From UBA6918 sp040754425 (lineage in GTDB: Bacteria > Pseudomonadota > Gammaproteobacteria > Burkholderiales > Thiobacillaceae): a stretch of 47,312 bases of DNA. This document shows, piece by piece, positions 16,684 to 26,398 of the stretch (its first letter is position 1; each line of letters opens with the position of its first letter). The notes below the pieces were generated by a model. It searched no databases and had not been told where the DNA came from. It saw nothing but the letters and a program-made list of their open reading frames with translations. Position numbers and translations under genes: made by a program. The stretch is from contig JBFMCR010000006.1 in NCBI GenBank assembly GCA_040754425.1, forward strand, positions 1-47,312. Reading direction: 5' to 3'.

Positions 16684-17283
16684 CTAATGCGGGATGAGGA
16701 AGGGCTTCCAGTCATTGCTCATGCCGTCGAAGCAGGCACGATAGACCGGGGATTTCCCTTTCATCTCGTAAAGATCTTCCCAGCTGAGGGCGATACGCAC
16801 GGGCTTGCCATCCAGTTCGCCCTCGCAGGACTCGTAATTGACGCGCCCGTCCAGTTCGAACTGGCGCCAGCTGTGCAGTTTGCCGTTGTAGTGATGCAGG
16901 TTGATATAGGCATGCGAAGGATAAGTCGGCATCCACGGCGGGGCACTGGAAAAGAAATCGCGCACCACCCTGCCCTCCGCATCATAGATGTTGACTTCGG
17001 CGATGTGGATCGCCTCGGGCGAGTCCGCATTGCGCTCCATGCGCGAAAGCAGCCTGCCCGTGGCGGCATCGTAATAGCTGGTAATGCGATAACGATAGCC
17101 CTTTGCGGCGGCCCCTTCGTAGTTCCCGGTTTCTTCTGCCGTCCGTACTGCACGGCCGGCAATCTGCCGTTCGTGCAGGACATAGACGCCGCGATGAAAG
17201 TCCGGCCGCGAGGGGACGGCCGCGACAGCCGTAGCACCCAAGAATATCCACAACAGACCGGCGATGACCACGGTTTGTGTCAT
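16684..17283 (-). CDS. Exported protein of unknown function
   Basis: I do not recognise the family. The 199-residue protein begins with a Sec signal peptide (VVIAGLLWIFLGATAVAAVP). The mature part is rich in Tyr, Arg and His and contains repeated strand-like segments such as YRYRITSYYDAATGRLLSRM, VNIYDAEGRVVRDF and YINLHHYNGKLHSW. These resemble toxin_YD/RHS-like or lipoprotein-type beta repeats, but too weakly to name. Its start overlaps the stop of the TPR gene upstream (ATGA), so the pair is co-translated and probably works together outside the cytoplasm. Confidence 0.75.
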   Translation of the reverse strand: MTQTVVIAGLLWIFLGATAVAAVPSRPDFHRGVYVLHERQIAGRAVRTAEETGNYEGAAAKGYRYRITSYYDAATGRLLSRMERNADSPEAIHIAEVNIYDAEGRVVRDFFSSAPPWMPTYPSHAYINLHHYNGKLHSWRQFELDGRVNYESCEGELDGKPVRIALSWEDLYEMKGKSPVYRACFDGMSNDWKPFLIPH

Positions 17284-18098
17284 TTTCCTTCCTCCCTGTC
17301 GGCATACTCCGCCAGGGCGCTGCGCTCGGACCAGTTCTCCTCCGGCAGGAGTTTTGCCTGCCCGGCGATCCGTCTTGCCTCCTCAGTCCTGCCCATGGCC
17401 TGCAGAATGCCTGATTTCAGCAACAATGAACTGCGGCTGCCTGCATCGAGTTGCAGCCCCGCATCCACTATCTGCAGCGCCTCGGCATACTGTTTGACCA
17501 TGAAAAAAACGATAGCCAGGTTGTGGAAGGCTTTCTGATAGGTCGGATCCAGCCGGATGGCCATGCTGAAATGATGGGCAGCCAATTCGAGGCGCTTGTG
17601 CCTGGCATGCACCACGCCCAGGTCATCGTGGGCCTCGGCATTGTTCGGGTCGAGTTCGATGGCGCGGGCGAGGTCGCGCTCGGCCGCCACCAGGTTGTTG
17701 CGCCAGATGTTGCGCACGCCCCGCTTGGTATGGGCCACGGAACTGTCGGGGTGGCGCCGGATATAGACGTCGAGGTCGGCGATGCCCTCGTCCACCAGCC
17801 CCATGCGCCCAAGCGCCATGCCGCGTCCGAAATAGGCCCTGTCCTGTGCGTCGTCCAGCCGAATGGCAGCAGTATAGCTTTGCGCGGCTCCCTGGAAATC
17901 GCCGAGAGCAAAACAGGCATCGCCGCGCTGCGTGTGAAAGGGCGCGTAATGCGGCTCGGCTTCAATCAGGCGGCTGTATTTTTCCACGGCCGCGAGCGCC
18001 TCTTCGCGCGTCCTGGACTGCGCGTTTGCTGCGCCTGCCATCAATGGCAAGGCCATCGCAAGGATAAAGCGCAATTTCATCGAACCGGTCCGTCCCAT
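17280..18098 (-). CDS. Exported TPR-repeat protein
   Basis: This secreted tetratricopeptide-repeat protein is probably a periplasmic protein-protein scaffold. It has 272 residues with a signal peptide ending near AGAANAQS. At least five TPR units follow, seen in APFHTQRGDACFALGDFQGA, AYFGRGMALGRMGLVDEGIA, AHDDLGVVHARHKRLELA and AFHNLAIVFFMVKQYAEAL. The first ATG (18098) was kept because AAGGAAGGGAGG lies six bases upstream. An ATG at 18080 would give a shorter signal. It is transcribed divergently from grpE and overlaps the unknown exported gene downstream. Confidence 0.85.
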   Translation of the reverse strand: MGRTGSMKLRFILAMALPLMAGAANAQSRTREEALAAVEKYSRLIEAEPHYAPFHTQRGDACFALGDFQGAAQSYTAAIRLDDAQDRAYFGRGMALGRMGLVDEGIADLDVYIRRHPDSSVAHTKRGVRNIWRNNLVAAERDLARAIELDPNNAEAHDDLGVVHARHKRLELAAHHFSMAIRLDPTYQKAFHNLAIVFFMVKQYAEALQIVDAGLQLDAGSRSSLLLKSGILQAMGRTEEARRIAGQAKLLPEENWSERSALAEYADREEGK

Positions 18099-18167
18099 GA
18101 CAGCCTCCCTTCCTTTTCAGTTAAGACGCCCGGCAGGCGGCTTTATTCCGATTCTTTTTCCGATGGG

Positions 18168-18195
18168 CTTGAAAACCCTGCTCGCATCCCCAGAT
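18168..18195 (+). promoter_or_regulatory. Heat-shock (sigma-32) promoter of grpE-dnaK-dnaJ
   Basis: CTTGAAA (18168-18174) and CCCCAGAT (18188-18195) are separated by 13 bases. This is a near-consensus match to CTTGAAA-N13/14-CCCCATNT. It ends 27 bases before the grpE ATG, so the leader would be about 20 bases. Position, spacing and the chaperone operon downstream agree well. Confidence 0.75.
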
Positions 18196-18222
18196 AAAAG
18201 ACGTTTTTGTCTGGAGGAATGC

Positions 18223-18744
18223 ATGCAAGCAGAAAACCAAGCCCCGGAAAACGCCCCGGAAGAAGAAAACAAGGAAACCATGCCCAGCCTGGAAGAGGCC
18301 CTGAAAGCCGCCGAACTCCAGGCGGCCGAGCACCACGACGCCTGGCTCAGGGCCAAGGCCGAAGCCGAAAACATCCGCCGCCGCGCCCAGGAGGACGTGG
18401 CCCGCGCGCACAAGTTCGCCATCGAGGGCTTTGCCTCCGAGCTGCTGGCCGTGAAAGACAGCCTCGAAGCCGCGCTTGCCGCCGATACCTCCAACGTCGA
18501 AAACCTCAAAAGCGGCGTGGAACTGACCCTCAAGCAGCTCTCCAGCGTGTTCGGCAAGTTCAACCTGGCCGAAATCAATCCCGTGGGCGAGGCCTTCGAT
18601 CCCCACCGCCACCAGGCCATGAGCATGGTCGAGTCGGAACAGCCGGCCAACACCGTGGTGAGCGTGCTGCAAAAAGGCTATTCGCTGCACGACCGCGTCA
18701 TCCGCCCTGCCCTGGTCATGGTGGCCAAGCCAAAGGACGCATGA
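18223..18744 (+). CDS. grpE: Nucleotide exchange factor GrpE
   Basis: GrpE releases ADP from DnaK and tunes the Hsp70 cycle with temperature. It has 173 residues: an acidic, disordered start (about 1-25), a long coiled coil (EEALKAAELQAAEHHDAWLR), then the dimer helices and beta domain with NPVGEAFDPHRHQAMSM and the closing GYSLHDRVIRPALVMVAK. The ATG at 18223 is set by TGGAGGA a few bases upstream. It follows the sigma-32 promoter at 18168 and leads dnaK by 75 bases. Confidence 0.97.
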   Translation: MQAENQAPENAPEEENKETMPSLEEALKAAELQAAEHHDAWLRAKAEAENIRRRAQEDVARAHKFAIEGFASELLAVKDSLEAALAADTSNVENLKSGVELTLKQLSSVFGKFNLAEINPVGEAFDPHRHQAMSMVESEQPANTVVSVLQKGYSLHDRVIRPALVMVAKPKDA

Positions 18745-18819
18745 ACCGGACGCTTGAAAATCAAACCCTTAACCCAACATTGCCAATCAGTTCATTGATT
18801 TCTCAAAAAGGAATAAACC

Positions 18820-20742
18820 ATGGGACGCATCATCGGTATTGACCTGGGCACCACCAACTCCTGCGTGGCCGTCATGGAAAACGGCACGCCGAAAGTGATC
18901 GAAAACGCCGAAGGCGCGCGCACCACGCCATCCATCATCGCCTACACCGACAACGGCGAGATCCTGGTCGGCGCCCCCGCCAAGCGCCAGGCCGTGACCA
19001 ACCCCAAGAACACCCTGTACGCCATCAAACGCCTGATCGGCCGCCGCTTCGAAGAGAAGGAAGTCCAGAAGGACATCGGCCTCATGCCCTACAAGATCAT
19101 CAAGGCCGACAACGGTGACGCCTGGGTGGAAGTGCGCGGCCAGAAAATGGCGCCGCCCCAGGTTTCCGCCGAAGTGCTGCGCAAGATGAAAAAGACCGCC
19201 GAGGATTATCTCGGCGAGGAAGTCACCGAAGCCGTCATCACCGTGCCTGCCTACTTCAACGATTCCCAGCGCCAGGCCACCAAGGATGCCGGCCGCATCG
19301 CCGGCCTGGAAGTCAAGCGCATCATCAACGAGCCGACCGCGGCCGCGCTCGCCTTCGGCATGGACAAGAAGGAAGGCGACCGGAAGATTGCCGTGTATGA
19401 CCTCGGCGGCGGCACCTTCGACATCTCCATCATCGAGATCGCCGAAGTCGACGGCGAGCACCAGTTCGAAGTGCTGTCGACCAACGGCGACACTTTCCTC
19501 GGCGGCGAGGACTTCGACCAGCGCATCATCGACTACATCATCGAAGAGTTCAAAAAGGAACAGGGCGTCGATCTGTCCAAGGACGTGCTCGCCCTGCAGC
19601 GCCTGAAGGAAGCGGCCGAAAAGGCCAAGATCGAACTGTCCTCTGCGCAGCAGACCGAGATCAACCTGCCCTACATCACGGCGGATGCCACCGGACCCAA
19701 GCACCTGGCCATGAAGATCACCCGCGCCAAGTTCGAAGCGCTGGTGGAAGACCTCATCAACCGCACCATCGAGCCCTGCAAGGTGGCGATCAAGGACGCA
19801 GGCGTATCGGTATCCGACATCGACGACGTGATCCTGGTCGGCGGCCAGACCCGCATGCCCAAGGTGCAGGAAAAGGTCAAGGAGTTCTTCGGCAAGGAGC
19901 CGCGCCGCGACGTCAACCCGGATGAGGCCGTAGCCATTGGTGCGGCGATCCAGGGCGGCGTGCTGAAGGGCGAAGTGAAGGACGTGCTGCTGCTCGACGT
20001 GACCCCGCTGTCGCTCGGCATCGAAACCCTGGGCGGCGTGATGACCAAGCTCATCCCCAAGAACACCACCATCCCCACCAAAGCCAGCCAGGTGTTCTCC
20101 ACTGCCGACGACAACCAGACCGCGGTGACCATCCACGTCCTGCAGGGCGAGCGCGAAATGGCGGCCGGCAACAAGAGCCTGGGACAGTTCAATCTCACCG
20201 ACATCCCCCCTGCCCCGCGCGGCATGCCGCAGATCGAGGTCACCTTCGACATCGACGCCAACGGCATCCTGCACGTGTCGGCCAAGGACAAGGCCACCGG
20301 CAAGGAGAACAAGATCAAGATCCAGGCTTCCTCCGGTCTTACCGAGGAGGAAATTCAGCGCATGGTGAAGGACGCCGAGGCCAACGCCGCCGAAGACCAC
20401 AAGGCCTTCGAACTGGCCACCGCCCGCAACGCCGCCGACGCCATGGTGCACGCGGTGAAGAAGTCGCTTACCGACTACGGCGACAAGATCGACGCTTCCG
20501 AAAAGGAAAAGATCGAAGCCGCCATCAAGGCAGTCGAAGAAGCCGCGCGCGGCTCCGACAAGGAAGCCATCGAAGCCAGGACCAACGAACTGGCCACCGC
20601 CAGCCACAAGCTCGCCGAGCACATGTACCAGGCCGAGGCCGCCAAGACCGCTGGTGCGGAAGCCGGTGCGCCGGGCAGCGATGCCGGCAAGGGCGGCGAC
20701 GATGTCGTCGATGCGGAATTTACCGAGGTGAAAGACAAGTAA
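18820..20742 (+). CDS. dnaK: Chaperone protein DnaK (Hsp70)
   Basis: This ATP-driven chaperone binds exposed hydrophobic segments of client proteins. At 640 residues it is full length. IIGIDLGTTNSCVAVM is the phosphate-binding strand 1, VYDLGGGTFDISIIEI strand 2 and VILVGGQTRMPKVQ the third signature. The linker VLLLDVTPLSL joins the substrate domain, and the tail ends in DDVVDAEFTEVKDK. AAAAGGA before the ATG is a good ribosome site. It is co-transcribed with grpE and dnaJ. Confidence 0.99.
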   Translation: MGRIIGIDLGTTNSCVAVMENGTPKVIENAEGARTTPSIIAYTDNGEILVGAPAKRQAVTNPKNTLYAIKRLIGRRFEEKEVQKDIGLMPYKIIKADNGDAWVEVRGQKMAPPQVSAEVLRKMKKTAEDYLGEEVTEAVITVPAYFNDSQRQATKDAGRIAGLEVKRIINEPTAAALAFGMDKKEGDRKIAVYDLGGGTFDISIIEIAEVDGEHQFEVLSTNGDTFLGGEDFDQRIIDYIIEEFKKEQGVDLSKDVLALQRLKEAAEKAKIELSSAQQTEINLPYITADATGPKHLAMKITRAKFEALVEDLINRTIEPCKVAIKDAGVSVSDIDDVILVGGQTRMPKVQEKVKEFFGKEPRRDVNPDEAVAIGAAIQGGVLKGEVKDVLLLDVTPLSLGIETLGGVMTKLIPKNTTIPTKASQVFSTADDNQTAVTIHVLQGEREMAAGNKSLGQFNLTDIPPAPRGMPQIEVTFDIDANGILHVSAKDKATGKENKIKIQASSGLTEEEIQRMVKDAEANAAEDHKAFELATARNAADAMVHAVKKSLTDYGDKIDASEKEKIEAAIKAVEEAARGSDKEAIEARTNELATASHKLAEHMYQAEAAKTAGAEAGAPGSDAGKGGDDVVDAEFTEVKDK

Positions 20743-20745
20743 GTC

Positions 20746-20854
20746 GGTGAAGGGGGAAGGGACCGCGCCTTCGGCGCTCAAGGGGGAAGGGTAAAACCCT
20801 ACTCCCTTCGGCCCTCCTCCTTCCACCCTTCCCCCTTCACCCTTCCCCCTTCAC
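20746..20854. repeat. Inverted heptanucleotide repeat between dnaK and dnaJ
   Basis: GGTGAAGGGGGAAGGG (20746-20761) recurs inverted twice in tandem at 20826-20840 and 20840-20854 (CCCTTCCCCCTTCAC). The unit is 7 bases (GGGTGAA / GGGGGAA), arranged as a 14-base period. A shorter AAGGGGGAAGGG copy lies near 20780. In the mRNA the purine arm is next to the dnaK stop and the pyrimidine arm ends five bases before the dnaJ ATG. Confidence 0.9.
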
Positions 20855-20858
20855 ACCC

Positions 20859-21980
20859 ATGCCAAAACGCGACTATTACGAAGTCCTCGGCGTCGCCAAA
20901 AACGCCTCCGACGACGAAATCAAGAAGGCCTACCGCAAGCTGGCCATGAAGTTCCATCCGGACCGCAATCCGGGCGACAAGAGCGCAGAGGAGAAATTCA
21001 AGGAGGCCAAGGAAGCCTACGAAGTCCTGTCCGACGGCGACAAGCGCGCGGCCTATGACCAGTTCGGACATGAGGGCGTCAATCCGCAGGGCGGGCCGGG
21101 CGGCTTTGGCGGGTTCGGCGGCGGTGCGGGCGGCTTCGACTTCTCCGACATCTTCGAAGGCATCTTCGGCGGCGCGGCCGGCGGCCGCGGGCGCTCCAAC
21201 GTCTATCGCGGCGCCGACCTGCGCTACAACCTCGAGATCACCCTCGAAGAGGCCGCGCGCGGCACCGAGACCAAGGTCCGCATCCCCACCCTGGAAGAAT
21301 GCGAGACCTGCCACGGTTCCGGCGCCAGGCCCGGCACCCAGCCCACGACCTGCCCCACCTGCCAGGGCCACGGCCAGGTGCGCATGCAGCAGGGCTTCTT
21401 CAGCATCCAGCAGACCTGCCCGCGCTGCCACGGCAGCGGCAAGATCATCGCCGAGCCGTGCCCGACTTGCCACGGCCAGGGCCGCGTGAAGAAACACAAG
21501 ACCCTGTCGGTCAAGATTCCCGCCGGCGTGGACGAGGGCGACCGCATCCGCCTTGCCGGCGAAGGCGAAGCCGGCATCAACGGCGGACCGCCCGGCGACC
21601 TCTACGTCCAGATCCACCTCAAGGCCCATGCCCTGTTCAAGCGCGACGGCGACGACCTGCATTGCGAAATGCCGGTTTCCTTCGCCACCGCGGCACTGGG
21701 AGGCGAGGTCGAAATCCCCACGCTCGACGGCCATGCGCGCATCAAAGTCGCGCCCGAGACCCAGTCCGGCCAGGTGCTGCGGCTCAAAGGCAAGGGCATC
21801 AAGGGCGTGCGCAGCAGCGCGCCGGGCGACCTCTACTGCCACGTCGTGGTCGAGACCCCGGTCAAGCTGTCCGCGCGCCAGAAGGAACTGCTGCGCGAGT
21901 TCGAGGCGCTCAGCCAGCGGAACAACAACCCCAAGGCGCAGTCCTTCATGGACCGGGTCAAGGAATTCTTCGGGCAGTAA
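20859..21980 (+). CDS. dnaJ: Chaperone protein DnaJ (Hsp40)
   Basis: This co-chaperone delivers substrates to DnaK and stimulates its ATPase. The J domain carries HPD at 33-35. A Gly/Phe-rich linker follows (about 75-110), then four zinc-binding CxxCxGxG repeats between about 148 and 209: CETCHGSG, CPTCQGHG, CPRCHGSG and CPTCHGQG. The substrate domain completes 373 residues, the usual length. The ATG has no Shine-Dalgarno sequence. It directly follows the pyrimidine arm of the repeat, so initiation may depend on coupling or a leaderless-type mechanism. Confidence 0.98.
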   Translation: MPKRDYYEVLGVAKNASDDEIKKAYRKLAMKFHPDRNPGDKSAEEKFKEAKEAYEVLSDGDKRAAYDQFGHEGVNPQGGPGGFGGFGGGAGGFDFSDIFEGIFGGAAGGRGRSNVYRGADLRYNLEITLEEAARGTETKVRIPTLEECETCHGSGARPGTQPTTCPTCQGHGQVRMQQGFFSIQQTCPRCHGSGKIIAEPCPTCHGQGRVKKHKTLSVKIPAGVDEGDRIRLAGEGEAGINGGPPGDLYVQIHLKAHALFKRDGDDLHCEMPVSFATAALGGEVEIPTLDGHARIKVAPETQSGQVLRLKGKGIKGVRSSAPGDLYCHVVVETPVKLSARQKELLREFEALSQRNNNPKAQSFMDRVKEFFGQ

Positions 21981-22020
21981 GCACCTCCCGCCATTGTGTC
22001 AGCCGGGGTGAACGCGCTAA

Positions 22021-22050
22021 TCTCCTTCTCCAAAACACCGGAGAAGGAGA
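22021..22050 (+). promoter_or_regulatory. Hairpin enclosing the mmsA ribosome-binding site
   Basis: TCTCCTTCTCC (22021-22031) pairs perfectly with GGAGAAGGAGA (22040-22050) around an 8-base loop. The 3' arm is the Shine-Dalgarno sequence of mmsA, whose GTG lies four bases beyond. The stem could restrict translation of mmsA, or serve as an end hairpin for the dnaJ message. No U tract follows. Confidence 0.5.
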
Positions 22051-22054
22051 GACA

Positions 22055-23554
<1,500 letters not shown>

Positions 23555-23555
23555 G

Positions 23556-24323
23556 TCAGCCGGGGATTCTGAACAACCGCATGAAATTGCGGCTGGTGAT
23601 TTCCCCCACTTCCTCCACCGGCAGCTCTTTCAGACGCGCGATCTCCTCGGCCACATGCTTCACGAAAGCCGGCTCGTTGGTCTTGCCGCGGTGCGGCGCC
23701 GGCGTAAGATAGGGCGCATCGGTTTCGATCAGCATGCGCTCCAGCGGCACGGCTCTGGCGACCTCTTTCAGTTCCTTCGCGTTCTTGAAAGTGACGATGC
23801 CGGAAAACGAGATGTGGAAGCCCATGTCCATGGCGGCCTTCGCCACTTCCAGGCTTTCGGTGAAGCAGTGCATGACGCCGCCGGTTTCACCGGCCTTTTC
23901 CTCGCCCATGATGCGCAGGGTGTCTTCCGAGGCGGCGCGGGTATGGATGACGAGGGGCTTGCCGCTCTCGCGCGCCGCGCGAATGTGCACGCGGAAACGC
24001 TCGCGCTGCCATTCCAGCGGGCCGGGCGTGCGGTAGTAGTCCATGCCGGTCTCGCCGATGGCCACCACCTTGGGATGCGCCGCCAGCTCCACCAGTTTTT
24101 CCACCGTGGGCTCGGTGCAGTTTTCGTAATCCGGGTGCACGCCCACCGAGGCGTAGAGGTTGTCACGGCTCTCCGCGATCGCCAGCACCTCGGGAAAAGT
24201 ATCGAGATCGACACTGATGCACAGCGCATGGCTGACCTGATTCTCCTGCATGTGCTGATAGATGTCAGGCAGCCGGTTGGCAAAATCCGGAAAGTTGAGA
24301 TGGCAGTGCGAATCGACAAACAT
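23556..24323 (-). CDS. tatD: TatD-family metal-dependent DNase
   Basis: This TIM-barrel metal hydrolase belongs to the TatD/YcfH family, with 3'-5' exonuclease or DNA-repair roles in relatives. Metal ligands are visible in VDSHCHLNF (Asp4, His6, His8), IGETGMDYYR, VIHTRAA, GVMHCFTES and IETDAPYLTP. At 255 residues the length is normal. Its place after holB and pilZ matches E. coli ycfH and the Pseudomonas tmk-holB-pilZ-tatD order. There is no Shine-Dalgarno sequence. The ATG follows directly on a heptanucleotide array. Confidence 0.95.
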   Translation of the reverse strand: MFVDSHCHLNFPDFANRLPDIYQHMQENQVSHALCISVDLDTFPEVLAIAESRDNLYASVGVHPDYENCTEPTVEKLVELAAHPKVVAIGETGMDYYRTPGPLEWQRERFRVHIRAARESGKPLVIHTRAASEDTLRIMGEEKAGETGGVMHCFTESLEVAKAAMDMGFHISFSGIVTFKNAKELKEVARAVPLERMLIETDAPYLTPAPHRGKTNEPAFVKHVAEEIARLKELPVEEVGEITSRNFMRLFRIPG

Positions 24324-24328
24324 CAGTT

Positions 24329-24403
24329 ACAAGTCACAAGTCACAAGTCACAAGACGAATTCTACCCCTCGCCTCCTTGCAACTTGCAACTTGAAACTTG
24401 AAT
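24329..24403. repeat. Inverted heptanucleotide repeat between pilZ and tatD
   Basis: On the plus strand ACAAGTC repeats three and two-thirds times at 24329-24354. CTTGCAA, CTTGCAA, CTTGAAA and CTTGAAT follow at 24376-24403. In mRNA sense the arms are tandem CAAGTTG-like words first and their near-complement (CTTGTGA) second. Both arms share the CAAGT core and differ in the last two bases of the word. Confidence 0.85.
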
Positions 24404-24407
24404 CTGA

Positions 24408-24779
24408 CTACATCGTATGCGTAGGCCGTGTCGATTTGAGCGCGCCGCCCAGAAAACCCTCGATCTTGTTGCGTGCGACATTGCCGCTTTCGTTGGCGGC
24501 AAACTGTACGCCGATACCTTGGGCGCGGCCGCCGTGGGCGCCTTGCGGAGTGATCCAGATGACCTTGCCGGACACCGGGACCCTGGCCGGGTCATCCATG
24601 ATGGACAGCAACATGTAGACCTCTTCGCCGATCTTGTGCGGCTTGTTGGTGGGGATGAAAAGCCCCCCGCCCTTCACGAAGGGCATGTACGCAGCAAACA
24701 AGGCGGCTTTCTCCTTGATCGCGAGCGAGAGCACGCCGGGCCGCGCGACCCCGCCCATTTCGCCTGTCGATTGCATCAT
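24408..24779 (-). CDS. pilZ: PilZ-domain protein
   Basis: This small single-domain protein belongs to the type IV pilus PilZ branch, which acts in pilus assembly with PilB and FimX-like partners and often does not bind cyclic-di-GMP. It has 123 residues. GVLSLAIKEKAALFAAYMPF, GGGLFIPTNKPHKIGEEVYM and GKVIWITPQGAHGGRAQGIG match that branch. The RxxxR motif of c-di-GMP receptors is not evident. The ATG overlaps the holB stop. The tmk-holB-pilZ-tatD order is conserved in Pseudomonas and betaproteobacteria. Confidence 0.93.
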   Translation of the reverse strand: MMQSTGEMGGVARPGVLSLAIKEKAALFAAYMPFVKGGGLFIPTNKPHKIGEEVYMLLSIMDDPARVPVSGKVIWITPQGAHGGRAQGIGVQFAANESGNVARNKIEGFLGGALKSTRPTHTM

Positions 24780-25768
24780 CTGCCTGCTCCTTCAAAAATG
24801 CGGCCGTATTCGATCAGCCACGATTCCATCACCATTTGCCGGTTGAGCGGATGTTCGACCCAGCGCCCGGCCTCCGCTTCGTGCCGGACGAGGTCCAGCA
24901 AGTTCGCAAGCTTTGCGCGCCTGGCCAGATTGCGCAACGCGGCTTCGTAGTCGGGGTTGAAACCGGCCTTGCCGCCCAGGCGGCAGGCCAGCAGGTCCAG
25001 CAGCCATTTGTAGCTTAGCCGATGCCAGGTGCGGGCGGGTATCTGTCTGTTCCAGGCTTCTGCCAGCGCCACGCCGTCGAGCCGGCCTGCCTTGCTCAGG
25101 ACATCCAGCACCTCGGCACGGATTTCCAGTTCGCCCTCGTCGCGCGCCGTGATGGCCGCCAAAGGCGCCCCGCCCACCCAGGCCAGCGCCTTCTCGTCGA
25201 GGCCGTTCTGTCCGAGCCAGGCCGGCAGCGTCGCCTTGTCCGGCAGCCCCACTTCCAGCTTATGACAGCGGCTGAGTATGGTCGGCAGCAACTGCCGAAA
25301 CTGGTGGCTGACCAGGATGAACACCGTATTTATCGGCGGTTCTTCCAGTACCTTGAGCAGGGCATTGGCCGAGGCCGTATTGAGCGCCTCCGCCGGTTCG
25401 ATGAGGACCATGCGATAACCGGCGCGATAAGTCGAAAGCCGGACGAAATCGACCGCCTGGCGCGCCTGTTCGACGCTGATTTCCGTGGCCATGCGCACCT
25501 CGCCGTCACGGTTCTCCTTCTCCAGCAGGGTGAGATGCAGGAAATCCGGGTGCGTGCCTGCATCGAACCAGTGGCAGCCCTCGCACTTACCGCAGGCATC
25601 CCCGTCCGGCTGCGGCTGCTCGCACAGCAGGCTTTGCGCCCAGGCCCGCGCCAATTCCCGCTTGCCCACGCCCTGCGGGCCGGCCAGCAGCAGCGCATGC
25701 GGCATGCGCTGGCGCATGGCCATCAGGCGCGGCCACACGGGAGCAAGCCAGGGATAGGGCGCCGGCAT
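24776..25768 (-). CDS. holB: DNA polymerase III subunit delta prime
   Basis: This clamp-loader subunit of the replicative polymerase has 330 residues. LLAGPQGVGKRELARAWAQ is the P-loop of this branch. The zinc module is CGKCEGC. RMVLIEPAEALNTASANALLKVLEEPP and ILSRCHKLE (an SRC-type motif) are typical. The ATG at 25768 overlaps the tmk stop (ATGA). An upstream open frame to 26068 is a shadow of tmk. Confidence 0.95.
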   Translation of the reverse strand: MPAPYPWLAPVWPRLMAMRQRMPHALLLAGPQGVGKRELARAWAQSLLCEQPQPDGDACGKCEGCHWFDAGTHPDFLHLTLLEKENRDGEVRMATEISVEQARQAVDFVRLSTYRAGYRMVLIEPAEALNTASANALLKVLEEPPINTVFILVSHQFRQLLPTILSRCHKLEVGLPDKATLPAWLGQNGLDEKALAWVGGAPLAAITARDEGELEIRAEVLDVLSKAGRLDGVALAEAWNRQIPARTWHRLSYKWLLDLLACRLGGKAGFNPDYEAALRNLARRAKLANLLDLVRHEAEAGRWVEHPLNRQMVMESWLIEYGRIFEGAGR

Positions 25769-26382
25769 CAGAGCGCCTCCATGATGCAGTCGAGTTCCCG
25801 GCGGATGGCTTCGATGCTGCGGCCGGCGTCGATGACGCGGATGCGGCCGGGTTCGGCGCGCGCACGCTGCAGGTAAGCTTCGCGCACGCGGACAAAGAAC
25901 GCGGCCTGTTCCTGTTCGAAGCGGTCGGCCGAGCGTGCCTGCGCCCGGCGCGATGCCGCCACTTCCGGCGCGACATCGAACAGCAGGGTGAGATCCGGCC
26001 CGAACCCGGCCAGCGTCCATGCTTCCAGCGCCTGCAGGCGACCGGCATCGATGCCGCGGCCGCCGCACTGGTAGGCATAGCTGGCATCGGCGAAACGGTC
26101 GGACAGCACCCAGGCGCCGCGCGCCAGAGCCGGCCTGATCAGCGCCGCCACATGCTCTGCGCGCGCGGCATACATCAGCATGAGTTCGGTGTCCGGCTGC
26201 ATGGGGTCACTGAGGAGCAGCGCGCGCAGCTTTTCGCCCAGCGGCGTGCCGCCGGGCTCGCGCGTCACCACCAGTTCCACGCCGCGCGAGCGTATCCGGT
26301 CGGCGAGATAATCGATATGCGTGCTCTTGCCCGCGCCGTCGACGCCTTCGAGGGTGATGAATTTTCCGCGCTGCGCGGCCAT
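25768..26382 (-). CDS. tmk: Thymidylate kinase
   Basis: Tmk phosphorylates dTMP to dTDP. It has 204 residues. FITLEGVDGAGKST (P-loop at 12-21), REPGGTPLGE, the DRFADASYAYQ block (DR motif) and the LID-like RAQARSADRFEQE identify it. The chosen ATG at 26382 gives the usual MAAQRGKFITLEG start. Longer frames read into mltG. It lies 17 bases after mltG in the conserved pabC-mltG-tmk-holB order. Confidence 0.96.
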   Translation of the reverse strand: MAAQRGKFITLEGVDGAGKSTHIDYLADRIRSRGVELVVTREPGGTPLGEKLRALLLSDPMQPDTELMLMYAARAEHVAALIRPALARGAWVLSDRFADASYAYQCGGRGIDAGRLQALEAWTLAGFGPDLTLLFDVAPEVAASRRAQARSADRFEQEQAAFFVRVREAYLQRARAEPGRIRVIDAGRSIEAIRRELDCIMEAL

Positions 26383-26398
26383 GCTCTGTCTCGTCGGC

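Noticed and set aside
16361..16687. Small open frames over tRNA-Ser, such as GGFEPPSGHYPEHAF
   Set aside because: This is the known false protein translated from tRNA-Ser and its copy.
18745..18819. Word palindrome in the grpE-dnaK spacer
   Set aside because: Only a short AAATCAA/TTGATTT dyad is present. There are no tandem words, and dnaK has a normal ribosome site.
18787..20826. Open frame of 679 codons on the minus strand opposite dnaK
   Set aside because: It is Gly/Leu/Val/His-rich low-complexity antisense of dnaK, a common artefact in GC-rich genomes.
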